64,000 nucleotides of DNA from Clostridium sp. BJN0013 (lineage in GTDB: Bacteria > Bacillota > Clostridia > Clostridiales > Clostridiaceae): the NCBI RefSeq assembly GCF_040939125.1, contig NZ_CP162495.1, positions 1,922,001 through 1,986,000 on the forward strand. Direction: 5' to 3'. The notes below the pieces were generated by a model. The model was not told the origin of the DNA, made no database searches, and was given only the letters and a program-made list of their open reading frames with translations. Positions 1 through 8,245 of the stretch are shown one piece after another. Made by a program: the position numbers and the translations under genes. Position 1 is the first letter of the stretch. The number at the start of each line of letters is the position of its first letter.

Positions 1-626
1 ATAATAAAGATGAAATATACAATATAAGTTGGGAACTGGATAGGGATAAATTTACTATAAGATGGAGATGGCCCAAAGATATTGATATAGTGTATATAGT
101 AAAAACAAATACCCTGGATAATTTTTCTCTAGATAATATAGATAAAAATAATGTTAAATTATATACTAGGGAGGAATATAGAGAATTTAATGGATACTGT
201 GAAGCTGTAAGAGAAATAAGCCAATATACATATTATATTTTTCCTGCAGTTGAAAAAGAAGATGAGATCTTGCTTTTAAAACAGGAAAATGGCAAAAACA
301 AAGTATTGATAAACACGGGAAAACCTAAAATTTATTATGAAATAAGGCAGATAAAACCTTTGAGAAGTTTTTTTTCCAAGGAAAAAATATTACAGATTAT
401 TATAGATTCAGAAGCAGCTTTAAATAAAGATGTGTTATGCTATGTGAAAAAGTTAAATTTTTATCCACTTAATAAAGAAGATGGTATAGCTTTTGATTTT
501 ATTGACAATATTTCTGCAGGAAAAAATGTTATGCCAAAGATAAGGGTGGGAAAAAATGAGTATGTAAAAGTTTTTATAAAAGATACAGATAAATATGGCA
601 GTGCCTATACTTTAAAAGGAAAGTAA
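1..626 (+). CDS. Left-truncated protein of unknown function, partner of the GTPase module
   Basis: The reading frame is open from the window edge, so the true start lies outside. An internal GTG at 90 is probably not the start, because coding-like sequence (motif RWRWPKDIDIVYIV) precedes it. About 208 residues are visible. They contain alternating short hydrophobic strands and no predicted membrane span, which suggests a beta-rich soluble domain. I recognise no family. The gene ends 50 bp before the GTPase gene on the same strand, so it is probably co-transcribed and belongs to the same conflict-type module. That link is inferred from position only. Confidence 0.6.
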   Translation, partial: NKDEIYNISWELDRDKFTIRWRWPKDIDIVYIVKTNTLDNFSLDNIDKNNVKLYTREEYREFNGYCEAVREISQYTYYIFPAVEKEDEILLLKQENGKNKVLINTGKPKIYYEIRQIKPLRSFFSKEKILQIIIDSEAALNKDVLCYVKKLNFYPLNKEDGIAFDFIDNISAGKNVMPKIRVGKNEYVKVFIKDTDKYGSAYTLKGK

Positions 627-676
627 AAATAATATCTGGCAAGTTTAATTTTCTTTGCAGGAAAGGAGCAGGGTTT

Positions 677-1954
677 ATGGGCTTTTTAAAAATTTTTTCT
701 GGAAACAGAAAAAAACAAAATAATGATTATATAAAAGCAACTTATGAAAAGGGGCCTTTTATGATAAAATGTCCTTTTTGTTTTAAAAAGTTTAAAACTG
801 ATCAGGTGATTTTTAGGGCCTCTCACTTTGAAAAGGGAGATCCTGAATATGAAAAAACAGTAGATGAAGTGCTTAATGAATACAATAAAAAGATAGGAAA
901 AGGGCTGCTTGGAGAAATAAACCCTGTAGTCAGGGCAGAAAGTCTTCCAGAGAGCAGTAAAACAAGGGTGGATAAAGTGCTTATAGAAATTAAGGATAAG
1001 TACGATATAAGTACTAATGAAAGGCTGTGTCCCCACTGTCACAATGAGCTTCCCATAACCTCGGGAAGAGGACCTTCTAAAATTATTTCCGTTGTAGGGG
1101 CTTCCCAGGCAGGAAAATCTGTATACATGACAACTCTTTTATATGTTCTTGAAAGATATACCTGTGAAAGAATAGGTGCTTCCATAATTGCAGGAAGTTC
1201 CACATATAACGATGAAATAAGAGAAAATCAGGAAAGAATTTTTGACAGAAATATAATGCCGGACCCTACCCCAAAACAGCATATGGAACCACTTATAGAA
1301 AATTTTAAATTTAAAGATGATAAAATACCACCAATTACCCTCATTTTTTATGACGTACCTGGAGAGGGTATGACGGACAAGGGGTATATAGAAAAACACG
1401 GAGAACATATAAAGAATTCCGACGGTATAATATTTCTTGTAGATCCCCTGCAGATGAGGGCTCTAAGAAAAAAGATAAATATTGCAAACAGGGAATTTAA
1501 AGGAGATTTTACAGAAAAATATCAAGAATCAAAAGATATAATTGTATATTTATTTGAAAATTTTATATCTAAGCAGTCAAGAGAGAGAACCCCTATACCT
1601 ACGGCGGTAGTGATAACTAAAAGTGATATGCTGAAAAATTTAAATGATGAAGAATACATAAGTAAAAACAGTAATATATTTAAAAATTACAACCACAGAA
1701 AGTTTTTTAATTTAAATGAATTTGAAAATATTGACGGTGAAGTGAGAAAATTTTTAGCCAGGGTAGACAGTGCTTTCAAAGGAGCTATGGATACATATTT
1801 TAAAACTACAGGATACTTTGCAGTATCATCTTTGGGATGTAATCCTCATAACCTTCAAATAGACAGCAGTACAAGTATAAATCCCGTGAGAGTGGATGAA
1901 CCTTTTTTGTGGCTGCTTTACTGCATGAATTATTTAGATGGGGGAAGAGAGTAA
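677..1954 (+). CDS. Zinc-ribbon double-GTPase-2-like (DO-GTPase2) TRAFAC GTPase
   Basis: This 425-residue protein has two CxxC pairs (C32/C35 and C118/C121) that could form one zinc ribbon. A GTPase core follows: P-loop GASQAGKS at 141-148, DVPGEG at 226-231 as the Walker B/G3 element, and TKSD at 314-317 as the G4 specificity motif. That order, with a split zinc ribbon, fits the DO-GTPase2 group of TRAFAC GTPases, which are found with GAP1 proteins in predicted NTP-dependent conflict systems. A strong RBS (AAAGGAG) precedes the ATG. The next gene, GAP1-like, starts 2 bp after the stop, which supports the assignment. Its target and effector are unknown. Confidence 0.8.
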   Translation: MGFLKIFSGNRKKQNNDYIKATYEKGPFMIKCPFCFKKFKTDQVIFRASHFEKGDPEYEKTVDEVLNEYNKKIGKGLLGEINPVVRAESLPESSKTRVDKVLIEIKDKYDISTNERLCPHCHNELPITSGRGPSKIISVVGASQAGKSVYMTTLLYVLERYTCERIGASIIAGSSTYNDEIRENQERIFDRNIMPDPTPKQHMEPLIENFKFKDDKIPPITLIFYDVPGEGMTDKGYIEKHGEHIKNSDGIIFLVDPLQMRALRKKINIANREFKGDFTEKYQESKDIIVYLFENFISKQSRERTPIPTAVVITKSDMLKNLNDEEYISKNSNIFKNYNHRKFFNLNEFENIDGEVRKFLARVDSAFKGAMDTYFKTTGYFAVSSLGCNPHNLQIDSSTSINPVRVDEPFLWLLYCMNYLDGGRE

Positions 1955-1955
1955 A

Positions 1956-2786
1956 ATGATTGAACAACATTATTACACAAGGGATAGAAAAGGAGTTTTC
2001 AGTAAGACCCCAGGCTATGATACTGTAGCTAAAAGTTCTGGACTTGAAAATGAATTTATAATAAACACTCTTCAGAATTTATGTTTTTATGAAGCTCCTG
2101 CTCAGCTTGCAGGAGAAGAGGACATACTTAAATACCCTGTGGCACTGTTTTGTGCAAATACAGGAAATAAAATGATAATTGGTGTATCTGCCTTTGGGGG
2201 AAAAGACTATACAGGGCAGAGAAATCGTTATTTTACCCACAGTTATATAATTCCAGAAGAAGAAAGAGAAAATTATATAGAAAACCCCGAAAAAATAATA
2301 TATGCTTCAGGATTTGTAAAGGATTATGATATAGAAGAAGGAAACACCCTGGAGCAGATAAGTAAAATTCCACTAAATAGTCAGGATGACTGCTTCAATT
2401 CTATAGAAGACATGTTTTCTGCAGTCAATATGAATAGGGAAGTATTTGAGGATTTAATTAAAGCTTGTTTTAAGTCAGTTAAATACTGCAGAAAAATATA
2501 TATTGTACTGGATGTGGATTACAGCCATATAAATTCTACTTCAAAGGGAATACTTAAATATCTATATAGGGTACTTCCCTTTGAAGTAAGGAGAAATTTA
2601 GGCTTTATAACTTATATGAAAGAACCTAAGATAAAAGATCCAATAAATATTATATTTTTGGCCAGGGGAAGTATAAAGAGACTTTCTACAGAAATAAAGG
2701 CAGGTTATATATTTGATCTTTCAAAGGAAGATTTTTATTTAGATGATATTGACCATGAAAAACATGAATTTATAGAGTTAACTTGA
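1956..2786 (+). pseudogene. GTPase-associated protein 1 (GAP1-N2-like), interrupted by IS110
   Basis: The start is placed at ATG 1956, 2 bp after the GTPase stop and behind GGGGGAAGAGAG, rather than at the upstream ATG 1938. The 276 residues begin with the MIEQHYYTRDRKG motif and contain FGGKDYTGQRNRYFTHSYI, typical of the N-terminal domain of GAP1 partners of double GTPases. GAP1 proteins usually carry further middle and C-terminal domains. Here the frame stops about 85 bp before an IS110 transposase gene, and a possible remainder lies beyond it (4433-4678). I infer that the gene was split by the element. Whether the truncated protein works is unknown. Confidence 0.65.
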
Positions 2787-2872
2787 AAGAAATTCAGGTG
2801 TTTTTGAACATGACAAAAAGACCTATTAAAATGAGGTCAAAAAAAGAGACTTATATTATTTATAATTAAAAA

Positions 2873-4144
2873 TCAACTTATTTTCGGTGATATCTCTTGA
2901 CTTACTTTTGTTACTTCAAAGCCTTGAGCTTGAAGAAATAAAATAATTCTATCTATATCAGGTTGAAAATGTCGAGAAGTGTTTTCTCTTTTTAGATATT
3001 TTTCATAAATAGAATTATCAAAGGCTTCATTTTTTAAAAGCATATTATAAATACAGGTTAAAAGCATTCTTGCTATAGCAATAATTGCTCTTTTGTGCCC
3101 ACGTCTTTTCTTTATACTTTCATAACGATATTTAAAGTATGGGCAGGACTTGTTTTTTATTGCTGCATTAGCACACTGAATAAGTATTGGCTTTAAATAA
3201 GCTCCGGCACGGCTTATACGAACACTTTTCTTTTTGCCAGCACTTTCATTATTTTGTGGTGTAAGACCTGCCCAAGAACACAGATGTTTAGCATCTGGAA
3301 AGACTGACATATCCACTCCAATTTCAGAAATTATAGTTGTAGCAGATTGTGTAGTTATCCCAGGGGCAGAAGCAATAAGCTCAATTTGTGACTTAAATTC
3401 ACTTGAAATTAATGAAATGGCAGTATCAAGTTGAGAAATACAATTGTTAATATAATCATAATGATTCAAGCATACAGACATCTTTGCTGTTTGATTTTTA
3501 GAGATGCTTCCTTGCATAGCAATCTTAATTTCGTCAGCCTTAGATAACATACTCTTGTGTAGAAATTGAGTATAGTCTATATCTAATTTATCAGGATGCT
3601 CCATGGCATATTTAATTATAGCTGATGATGATTTACCAAAGGTATCTGATACTACGCTTGAAATCATGATATTTGAAACTGTTAATGAATTTTGGAATCT
3701 GTTTTTCTCACTTGAACGGAAATTTGTAAGTTTAAAGCGATAGCGCATAAGGTCTCGTAGTTCTCTTATGGCCTTTGGAGGAATAAAACTTCCTTTAACT
3801 AATCCATGCTTATGTAAGTCTGCAAGCCATAGAGAATCTTTTTTATCAGTTTTTTTGCCGGGAATGTTTTTAACGTACTTTGGGTTAGCCAGAGTAATAT
3901 TACAGGAATCTTCAAGTATGTTATAGATAGGTATCCAGTACTTTCCGGTGCTTTCCATACAAACTTCTTTACAGTTATGCTCAGATAACCACTCTTTTAA
4001 ATGGAAAAGATTCTTTGAGTAAGTACTGAATTGTTTGGTTGCATAGGTAGTGATGTTATTCTCATTGGTTGATGTTACAGTTGCAACTACAAATTTTTTG
4101 TGAACATCAATACCGCAACAAATAGAATAAACGATTTTTAACAT
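2873..4144 (-). CDS. IS110-family DEDD transposase/recombinase
   Basis: The 423-residue protein has an N-terminal RuvC-like DEDD domain: D13 in GIDVHKKF, E64 in MESTGKYW, and D100 and D103 in KTDKKDS. The C-terminal Transposase_20 domain begins near SAPGITTQSA and contains AGLTPQNNESAGKKK followed by a RISRAGAYLKP segment, where the catalytic serine of this family is expected. Length and architecture are those of a complete IS110 enzyme, which in characterised relatives acts with a bridge RNA that pairs with donor and target DNA. It is probably intact. Confidence 0.92.
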   Translation of the reverse strand: MLKIVYSICCGIDVHKKFVVATVTSTNENNITTYATKQFSTYSKNLFHLKEWLSEHNCKEVCMESTGKYWIPIYNILEDSCNITLANPKYVKNIPGKKTDKKDSLWLADLHKHGLVKGSFIPPKAIRELRDLMRYRFKLTNFRSSEKNRFQNSLTVSNIMISSVVSDTFGKSSSAIIKYAMEHPDKLDIDYTQFLHKSMLSKADEIKIAMQGSISKNQTAKMSVCLNHYDYINNCISQLDTAISLISSEFKSQIELIASAPGITTQSATTIISEIGVDMSVFPDAKHLCSWAGLTPQNNESAGKKKSVRISRAGAYLKPILIQCANAAIKNKSCPYFKYRYESIKKRRGHKRAIIAIARMLLTCIYNMLLKNEAFDNSIYEKYLKRENTSRHFQPDIDRIILFLQAQGFEVTKVSQEISPKIS

Positions 4145-4432
4145 TTATATCACCTACAAATAAAAAAATAAAGTACACAGGTGTTGACTGAATACTCATA
4201 CTTTTAAACGGTCTTTGTTTAAACAAAGATTAACTTACGTGCCCTAGGGCACACTTATTTGTACTTAAAAGAGTAATCGGCACATGTTATTATACGGATT
4301 ACAGTGAAGTGCAATCACACTCACCCCGCCGTGCTCTGTAGTACACCTGTATACTTGTCTATATTATTCACAGTAATTGGTAATTTTAATCACTCTTTCA
4401 TTAATTTTTGTGCCTTGAGCACAGCGAAAGGA
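4145..4432 (-). ncRNA. Candidate IS110 bridge-RNA region
   Basis: This stretch lies just upstream of the transposase start and has no convincing gene. It holds strong dyads: TCTTTGTTTAAACAAAGA (4212-4229), GTGCCCTAGGGCAC (4239-4252) and the related GTGC-CTTGA-GCAC (4410-4422), plus smaller helices near 4300-4360. IS110-group elements encode their bridge RNA in exactly this position. The RNA itself is inferred: I cannot fold it here or identify the target-binding and donor-binding loops. Confidence 0.45.
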
Positions 4433-4678
4433 ATGAATGTTATTATGGATAACATTGAAAATATAGAGAAATTAAAAAAAATTTTTTCTATGGTGGATAG
4501 TGCTCTTTTAGAAGATAGATTAAATATATGTGAATATGATGGATTTTTTAAAGAACCCATTCAGGAGGAAAAAGAGGTACCTTTGGAAAATTCTACAATG
4601 CCTTTAGTAAATAAAAATAGTAATTTCTCTTTTAAGGGTACTTTTAAAAAAATTTTTGCTTTTTTAAAGAATAAGTAA
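4433..4678 (+). pseudogene. Possible 3' remainder of the split GAP1-like gene
   Basis: This is an 81-residue open frame starting MNVIMDNIENIEK after a possible RBS (GAAAGGA). It ends in a basic tail (TFKKIFAFLKNK). The strand and AT-rich codon use match the GAP1 gene on the other side of the IS110 element, so I read it as the cut-off end of that gene. The frame can be extended upstream to 4304, but that part lies in the likely bridge-RNA region. It could instead be a small independent gene. No family recognised. Confidence 0.35.
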
Positions 4679-4862
4679 AATTTAAAAAGTTATTTTGGGT
4701 AAATGAGAGGAGATAGTAATTTGAGCAAGAATTATCAAGAACTAATTTTAAATTAAGTATATAAAATTAAGTATATAGTTAATATATCTTCTTGAAAGGA
4801 AGGTGTGTGGAAGTAATAAATCAAATAATGTTATAAGTATCAGAACATACAATTAGTGTAGG
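4679..4862. other. Intergenic scar, no clear gene
   Basis: The only coding hint is an RBS (GAGAGGAG) followed by TTG at 4722 and an 11-codon frame that stops at once. It may be the start of a gene cut away by rearrangement. The rest is AT-rich, with repeated AAGTATATA-like words and no recognisable signal. Confidence 0.3.
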
Positions 4863-5126
4863 TCAGTCAGGGAGTGCCGCTTCATATGTTTTAATAAAGT
4901 CTATTTGCAAATTTAAAAAGAAATGATTAAATACATCAAATATGCTACTTACTAAAGTTCTTACCTCACCTTTGGAATGATTATTACCACATTCTCCTAA
5001 AAATGCTCTGTTTTCATCAGAATTTGGGACTTCTGCTTTACTTCCGTCAACAGCAAACACTAGATAGTTATTCCATAATATTGGCTCGGTAGAGTGATAA
5101 AAATCCTTGAGATATTCCCTGTTCAA
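4863..5126 (-). pseudogene. IS4-type transposase fragment
   Basis: An 87-codon minus-strand frame contains FAVDGSKAEVPNSDENR and then VRTLVSSIFDVFNHFFLNLQI. This resembles the region around the first catalytic Asp of clostridial IS4-type DDE transposases (VDGS...P....). It is far shorter than the usual 350-450 residues and lacks the second Asp and the YREK-type motif, so it is a relic. It is unrelated to the complete IS4-type transposase at 8341-9462 at the level I can compare. No terminal repeats were seen around it. Confidence 0.65.
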
Positions 5127-5293
5127 AAATGAAAAAACTTTGTAGTAAACACCCCTACTTTATTCTCAAAAGCCAATGAATATTAGTGAATGTTTATGCA
5201 AAGAAGTAAGACGCATACCTTGCTTCTTTGCTAACAAATTATATTATATGGATAATACCACCATTTGAGCATTATACTTATACTACCGATATA

Positions 5294-5692
5294 TTATTCT
5301 GTTTGCTCTTTTCTGGCATTCATTTCGCTCAATGCCTTTGTTAACAATGGTGAAGCTATATATAGTGCTTTGAGATTATCCCTAAGCATCGTATGCTGCC
5401 AAGTGCCTTGCTTTAATTTTTTCTGGGCTTTCTCACTCTTGCTAATCAGTGAAGCTATTGGTGCAAGCGCTTTTTCCAAGTCTTCTTTCGTAAATTTATC
5501 TGTTACATCATTCTCTGCTAATTCATTTATTATTAATGACGAGGCTGCATAAAGCGCTTTGCTCCTGTTCCTTTGCAACGTGTACTGGGAAGTACCTTGT
5601 GCAAATTTTTCTTGTGCTTTCTCACTCCGCTCAATCATTGAAGCTATAACTCGGAGTGCTTCCTCCATATCTATCTTCGTGGAATCATCCAT
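5294..5692 (-). CDS. Two-repeat alpha-helical protein of unknown function
   Basis: I choose the ATG at 5692 because GTGAGGAG lies at good spacing upstream. The frame itself extends to 5815 through a Cys-rich stretch with no RBS. The 132-residue product is two copies of a ~60-residue unit: EEALRVIASMIERSEKAQEK...QYTLQRNRSKALYAASSLI and EKALAPIASLISKSEKAQKK...QHTMLRDNLKALYIASPLL. Each unit should form two or three amphipathic helices. There is no signal peptide or membrane segment. I recognise no family. Its base composition is richer in GC than the flanking AT-rich DNA, so it may have arrived with the neighbouring TetR/ABC island. Confidence 0.55.
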   Translation of the reverse strand: MDDSTKIDMEEALRVIASMIERSEKAQEKFAQGTSQYTLQRNRSKALYAASSLIINELAENDVTDKFTKEDLEKALAPIASLISKSEKAQKKLKQGTWQHTMLRDNLKALYIASPLLTKALSEMNARKEQTE

Positions 5693-5897
5693 AAACTCAA
5701 ACTCCTCACAACATATAAATTTGCCACACCTACACGCATTATAATCATAATTATCTATTGTAAATATTATATCAGAATTATTGACTTTTGAGTAGAACGA
5801 ATAATTATTAGACAATATTCAATCAGAAAATGTTTTATAGACTTTGTCAATACCTCCATGTTGGCTCAAAGTGCCGAGACAAGATTCGCAAAGTCTT

Positions 5898-5909
5898 GAC
5901 AATATTGTC
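5898..5909. promoter_or_regulatory. Perfect palindrome GACAATATTGTC, possible operator
   Basis: A 12-bp perfect dyad overlaps a TTGACA hexamer (5896-5901) upstream of the broken membrane gene at 5969. No good -10 hexamer sits at 16-18 bp, so the promoter reading is weak. Confidence 0.25.
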
Positions 5910-5968
5910 GTTCCCTTTCACGAATGGTAAAATATAGGCAGAACCAAGCCAAGAAAGGGGTTGCTATT

Positions 5969-6228
5969 ATGAAGGTCATACTAAAAATCTTGCGATACCG
6001 TTCATTATTGCGTTGAGCATCACTGTCGCATCTCTGTATTCCATTTTCTGTGTTTCTGAATGGATATGTACGGCTGCCGCTGTCCTACTTGCCACGTTAG
6101 GAGCAGTAACGTTTATTACAGGCGGCTCTGCTTTTAGCATCTTTATCGTGAATTTCGGGCCAAGTTGGCCTGAAGTTGCAGGGTTTGGGGAGGCTCTCCA
6201 ACAAGTAATTTTTTGTATGCGCTATTGA
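5969..6228 (+). pseudogene. Small membrane-protein gene with apparent frameshift
   Basis: AAGAAAGGGG precedes ATG 5969, but that frame stops after 15 codons. The overlapping frame continues GHTKNLAIPFIIALSITV and then a 71-codon stretch (from 6013) with two hydrophobic segments, ending at 6228. A one-base loss near codon 2-3 would explain both. The product would be a small two-helix membrane protein of about 85 residues. I do not recognise it. It sits just upstream of the TetR promoter/operator and shares the GC-richer composition of the island. Confidence 0.4.
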
Positions 6229-6283
6229 CTTCAGAGTCAACGGATGCTATACTGAAATAGATATATTGACTTTTAAGTCAATA
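6225..6283 (+). promoter_or_regulatory. TetR-type promoter/operator with two TTGACT...AGTCAA dyads
   Basis: A consensus-like promoter is present: -35 TTGACT (6225-6230), 17-bp spacer, -10 TATACT (6248-6253). The -35 is half of the dyad TTGACT-TCAG-AGTCAA (6225-6240). A second dyad, TATTGACTT-TT-AAGTCAATA (6264-6283), sits where the transcript begins. A repressor at either site would block transcription of the TetR gene at 6309 and the ABC genes behind it. The natural candidate is the TetR protein itself (autoregulation, inferred). Confidence 0.65.
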
Positions 6284-6308
6284 GAATATGAGGTTGGAGG
6301 TTATATTA

Positions 6309-6989
6309 ATGGCGAGGAAGAAAGACGATGCCGAATTTATATGTGAATATAAAATCAAAGACCATAAAATTATAACTATGGAAGAAGAAAAACGTGAACG
6401 GGTTATCGCAGCAGCATTTAGAGAATTCAATAAAGGATACCATCTGGCAAATTTAGATGAAATAGCCAAGAAGGCGGGTATATCTAAGGGATTAATATTT
6501 CATTATTTTGGCTCGAAAAGGGGGCTTTTCCTGTTTCTCATTAAGTATTCACTGGACATTATTATTATGGAGTATAGAAAGGTTATTTTAGAAAGCAGTG
6601 ACTTTCTTGAAAATATCAGGATTGTGTCAAAACAGAAACTAGAGATGTTCTTTCGTTACCCGCTTATGTTTGGGTTTCTGGTGAAAACCTACTCTGACTC
6701 AGCAGTGAAGGATGTTTTTCCGGAAGGGCTTCCGGGAGATTTGCCGCAATCGTCGCCCTTTATTGCGGTGCAGTTGGTCCGCCAAAGATCCAATCATGAC
6801 AATATGCTGTTCAAGGATGATATTGACAGTGAAAAGGCACAAAACATCATTATGTGGACGATGCATGGCTACATCGACAGCTTGTTCCGGTATGGCGACG
6901 ATGTTGACGCCTACAAGGCGCATTCTGAGGAGATGCTAAAAGAGCTTGACGAGTATCTGCAGATTCTTCGCAAAATCTTATATCGATAA
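6309..6989 (+). CDS. TetR/AcrR-family transcriptional regulator
   Basis: The start at ATG 6309 is preferred over 6288 because GAGGTTGGAGG ends 8 bp before it. The product has about 226 residues with an N-terminal TetR helix-turn-helix: RVIAAAFREFNKGYHLANL, then DEIAKKAGISKGLIFHYFGS. The C-terminal ligand domain is helical. The gene lies 15 bp before an ABC ATPase gene and behind a double TTGACT/AGTCAA operator, so it probably controls the exporter and itself. Codon use is GC-richer than in the surrounding clostridial genes, which suggests transfer. The ligand is unknown. Confidence 0.9.
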   Translation: MARKKDDAEFICEYKIKDHKIITMEEEKRERVIAAAFREFNKGYHLANLDEIAKKAGISKGLIFHYFGSKRGLFLFLIKYSLDIIIMEYRKVILESSDFLENIRIVSKQKLEMFFRYPLMFGFLVKTYSDSAVKDVFPEGLPGDLPQSSPFIAVQLVRQRSNHDNMLFKDDIDSEKAQNIIMWTMHGYIDSLFRYGDDVDAYKAHSEEMLKELDEYLQILRKILYR

Positions 6990-7004
6990 AAGGAGGAAGA
7001 TGAT

Positions 7005-7703
7005 ATGTTCATTGAGGTTACAACCTTAAAGAAAAGCTACACGACGGATGTGATTAAGACCGAAGTCTTAAAAGGAATCGGGATGAAGCTCGATAAGGGA
7101 GAAATCGGCGTCATTCTCGGGCCTTCCGGTTCTGGAAAATCCACACTGATGAATATCATCGGGGGTATCGATCGTGGCGACAGTGGACGGGTTTTCGTTG
7201 ACGGTGTCGAGATCAACAATCTGAATGATGATAGGTTAACCGATTATCGGCGCGGGGACGTCGGTTTCGTCTTCCAGTTTTATAATTTGATTCCCAATCT
7301 TACAGTCGGGGAGAACATTGAAGTGGTATCCAATATAAGTAAATCACCTCTCGATACTGACGAAGTTTTAGCAGCAGTCGGTATGCAGGATAAAAAGCAC
7401 CGCTTCCCCCGGGAGCTTTCCGGTGGTGAACAGCAGCGGGTATCCATTGCAAGGGCGATTGTCAAAAATCCGAAGCTGCTGCTTTGTGATGAACCAACCG
7501 GAGCACTGGATTTTCAGACTTCCCGCAGCATTTTGAAACTCCTGCAAGAGGTGAACAAGAAATACGGAACCACCATTTTGATGATCACCCACAACGCCGC
7601 CATTGCCGGTATGGCGAACCAGGTGTTCAAACTCAGGAGCGGTGAAATCGTGGAAGAATTGGTGAATGAGCAAATTGTTCCGGCGGAAAGGATTGAATGG
7701 TAA
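7005..7703 (+). CDS. MacB/LolD-type ABC transporter ATP-binding protein
   Basis: The 232-residue ATPase has Walker [10 protein letters not shown] (about 39-47), Q-loop [11 protein letters not shown], signature [15 protein letters not shown], Walker [13 protein letters not shown] and H-loop MITHN. It belongs to the MacB/LolD-like group that pairs with FtsX-type permeases in export of drugs, peptides or lipoproteins. An AGGAGG site precedes the ATG. The next gene is the permease, which overlaps it but is cut short by an IS, so this ATPase probably has no cognate permease left. GC-richer codons mark it as part of an imported segment. Confidence 0.93.
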   Translation: MFIEVTTLKKSYTTDVIKTEVLKGIGMKLDKGEIGVILGPSGSGKSTLMNIIGGIDRGDSGRVFVDGVEINNLNDDRLTDYRRGDVGFVFQFYNLIPNLTVGENIEVVSNISKSPLDTDEVLAAVGMQDKKHRFPRELSGGEQQRVSIARAIVKNPKLLLCDEPTGALDFQTSRSILKLLQEVNKKYGTTILMITHNAAIAGMANQVFKLRSGEIVEELVNEQIVPAERIEW

Positions 7704-8245
7704 TGGTCATCAATAAGAGAATCAAACGTATTTTTTTCGAGAACAAGGCGCAATATATCGGCTCCGTTTTACTGATTCTTTTAAGTTGCGTCCTGTTTAC
7801 GGGCATGGTTTTAGTAGGCAGCAACCTAAAACGGCTAACGAATGAATTTGAAAACGGATATGTGCAGGAAGACGCTTCTTTTATAACTGACAAAAGCATA
7901 GACAGTTTACCTGAGCTTGAACTGGCGGGAGACGCGGTCATTGAGGAAGGCAAAAGCATCGATTATGTGCTTTCAGAGGGGATCACGCTGCGCGTTTTCA
8001 CTAAAAATGATAAAATCAATATTCCGGCCATCATCGAAGGCAATGAACTAAACGGAAGCGGAGAAATCCTGCTCAACCCGGCTTTTGCCGCCGCCCAAAA
8101 TTATAAAATCGGTGATGTGCTGACCATAATGGATAAGCAGTTTACGGTTGCCGGTTTTATGGCGCTGCCGAATTATATTTATCCGCTGAAATCAGAAACA
8201 GACCCTAACCTACGGACAGCTAATAACCATATAAATGGGAATTAA
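7697..8245 (+). pseudogene. FtsX/MacB-type ABC permease, 3' part lost at an IS4-type insertion
   Basis: The 182-codon frame starts with a basic segment and one membrane helix (AQYIGSVLLILLSCVLFTGMV), followed by the start of the periplasmic MacB-PCD-like domain. True coding sequence ends near 8207. The last dozen codons and the stop come from the insertion sequence. The rest of the permease (at least three more helices expected) is not found on the far side of the IS, where the DNA turns AT-rich and unrelated. The gene was therefore truncated with loss of downstream DNA, not simply interrupted. Confidence 0.85.

Larger units (their letters stand above)
2800..4432 (-). mobile_element. IS110-family insertion sequence (approximate limits)
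   Basis: The element has a DEDD transposase gene on the minus strand, a short tail beyond the transposase stop (about 70 bp) and a long non-coding stretch of nearly 300 bp upstream of the transposase start. That asymmetry is typical of the IS110 group, where the upstream end encodes the bridge RNA. IS110 elements lack terminal inverted repeats, so the ends cannot be placed exactly by eye; I take them to lie around 2790-2870 and 4410-4435. The flanks are parts of one putative GAP1 gene. Confidence 0.65.

Noticed and set aside
90-626. Gene start at GTG 90
   Set aside because: The frame is open to the window edge with protein-like sequence, so the gene is cut by the window rather than starting at 90.
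3234-3434. Plus-strand frame inside the IS110 transposase
   Set aside because: It is the antisense shadow of a conserved transposase domain.
4304-4432. N-terminal extension of the small gene at 4433
   Set aside because: It lies in the likely IS110 bridge-RNA region and has no RBS or protein-like composition.
5693-5815. Cys-rich N-terminal part of the two-repeat protein
   Set aside because: A strong RBS points to the internal ATG at 5692, and no RBS supports the longer form.
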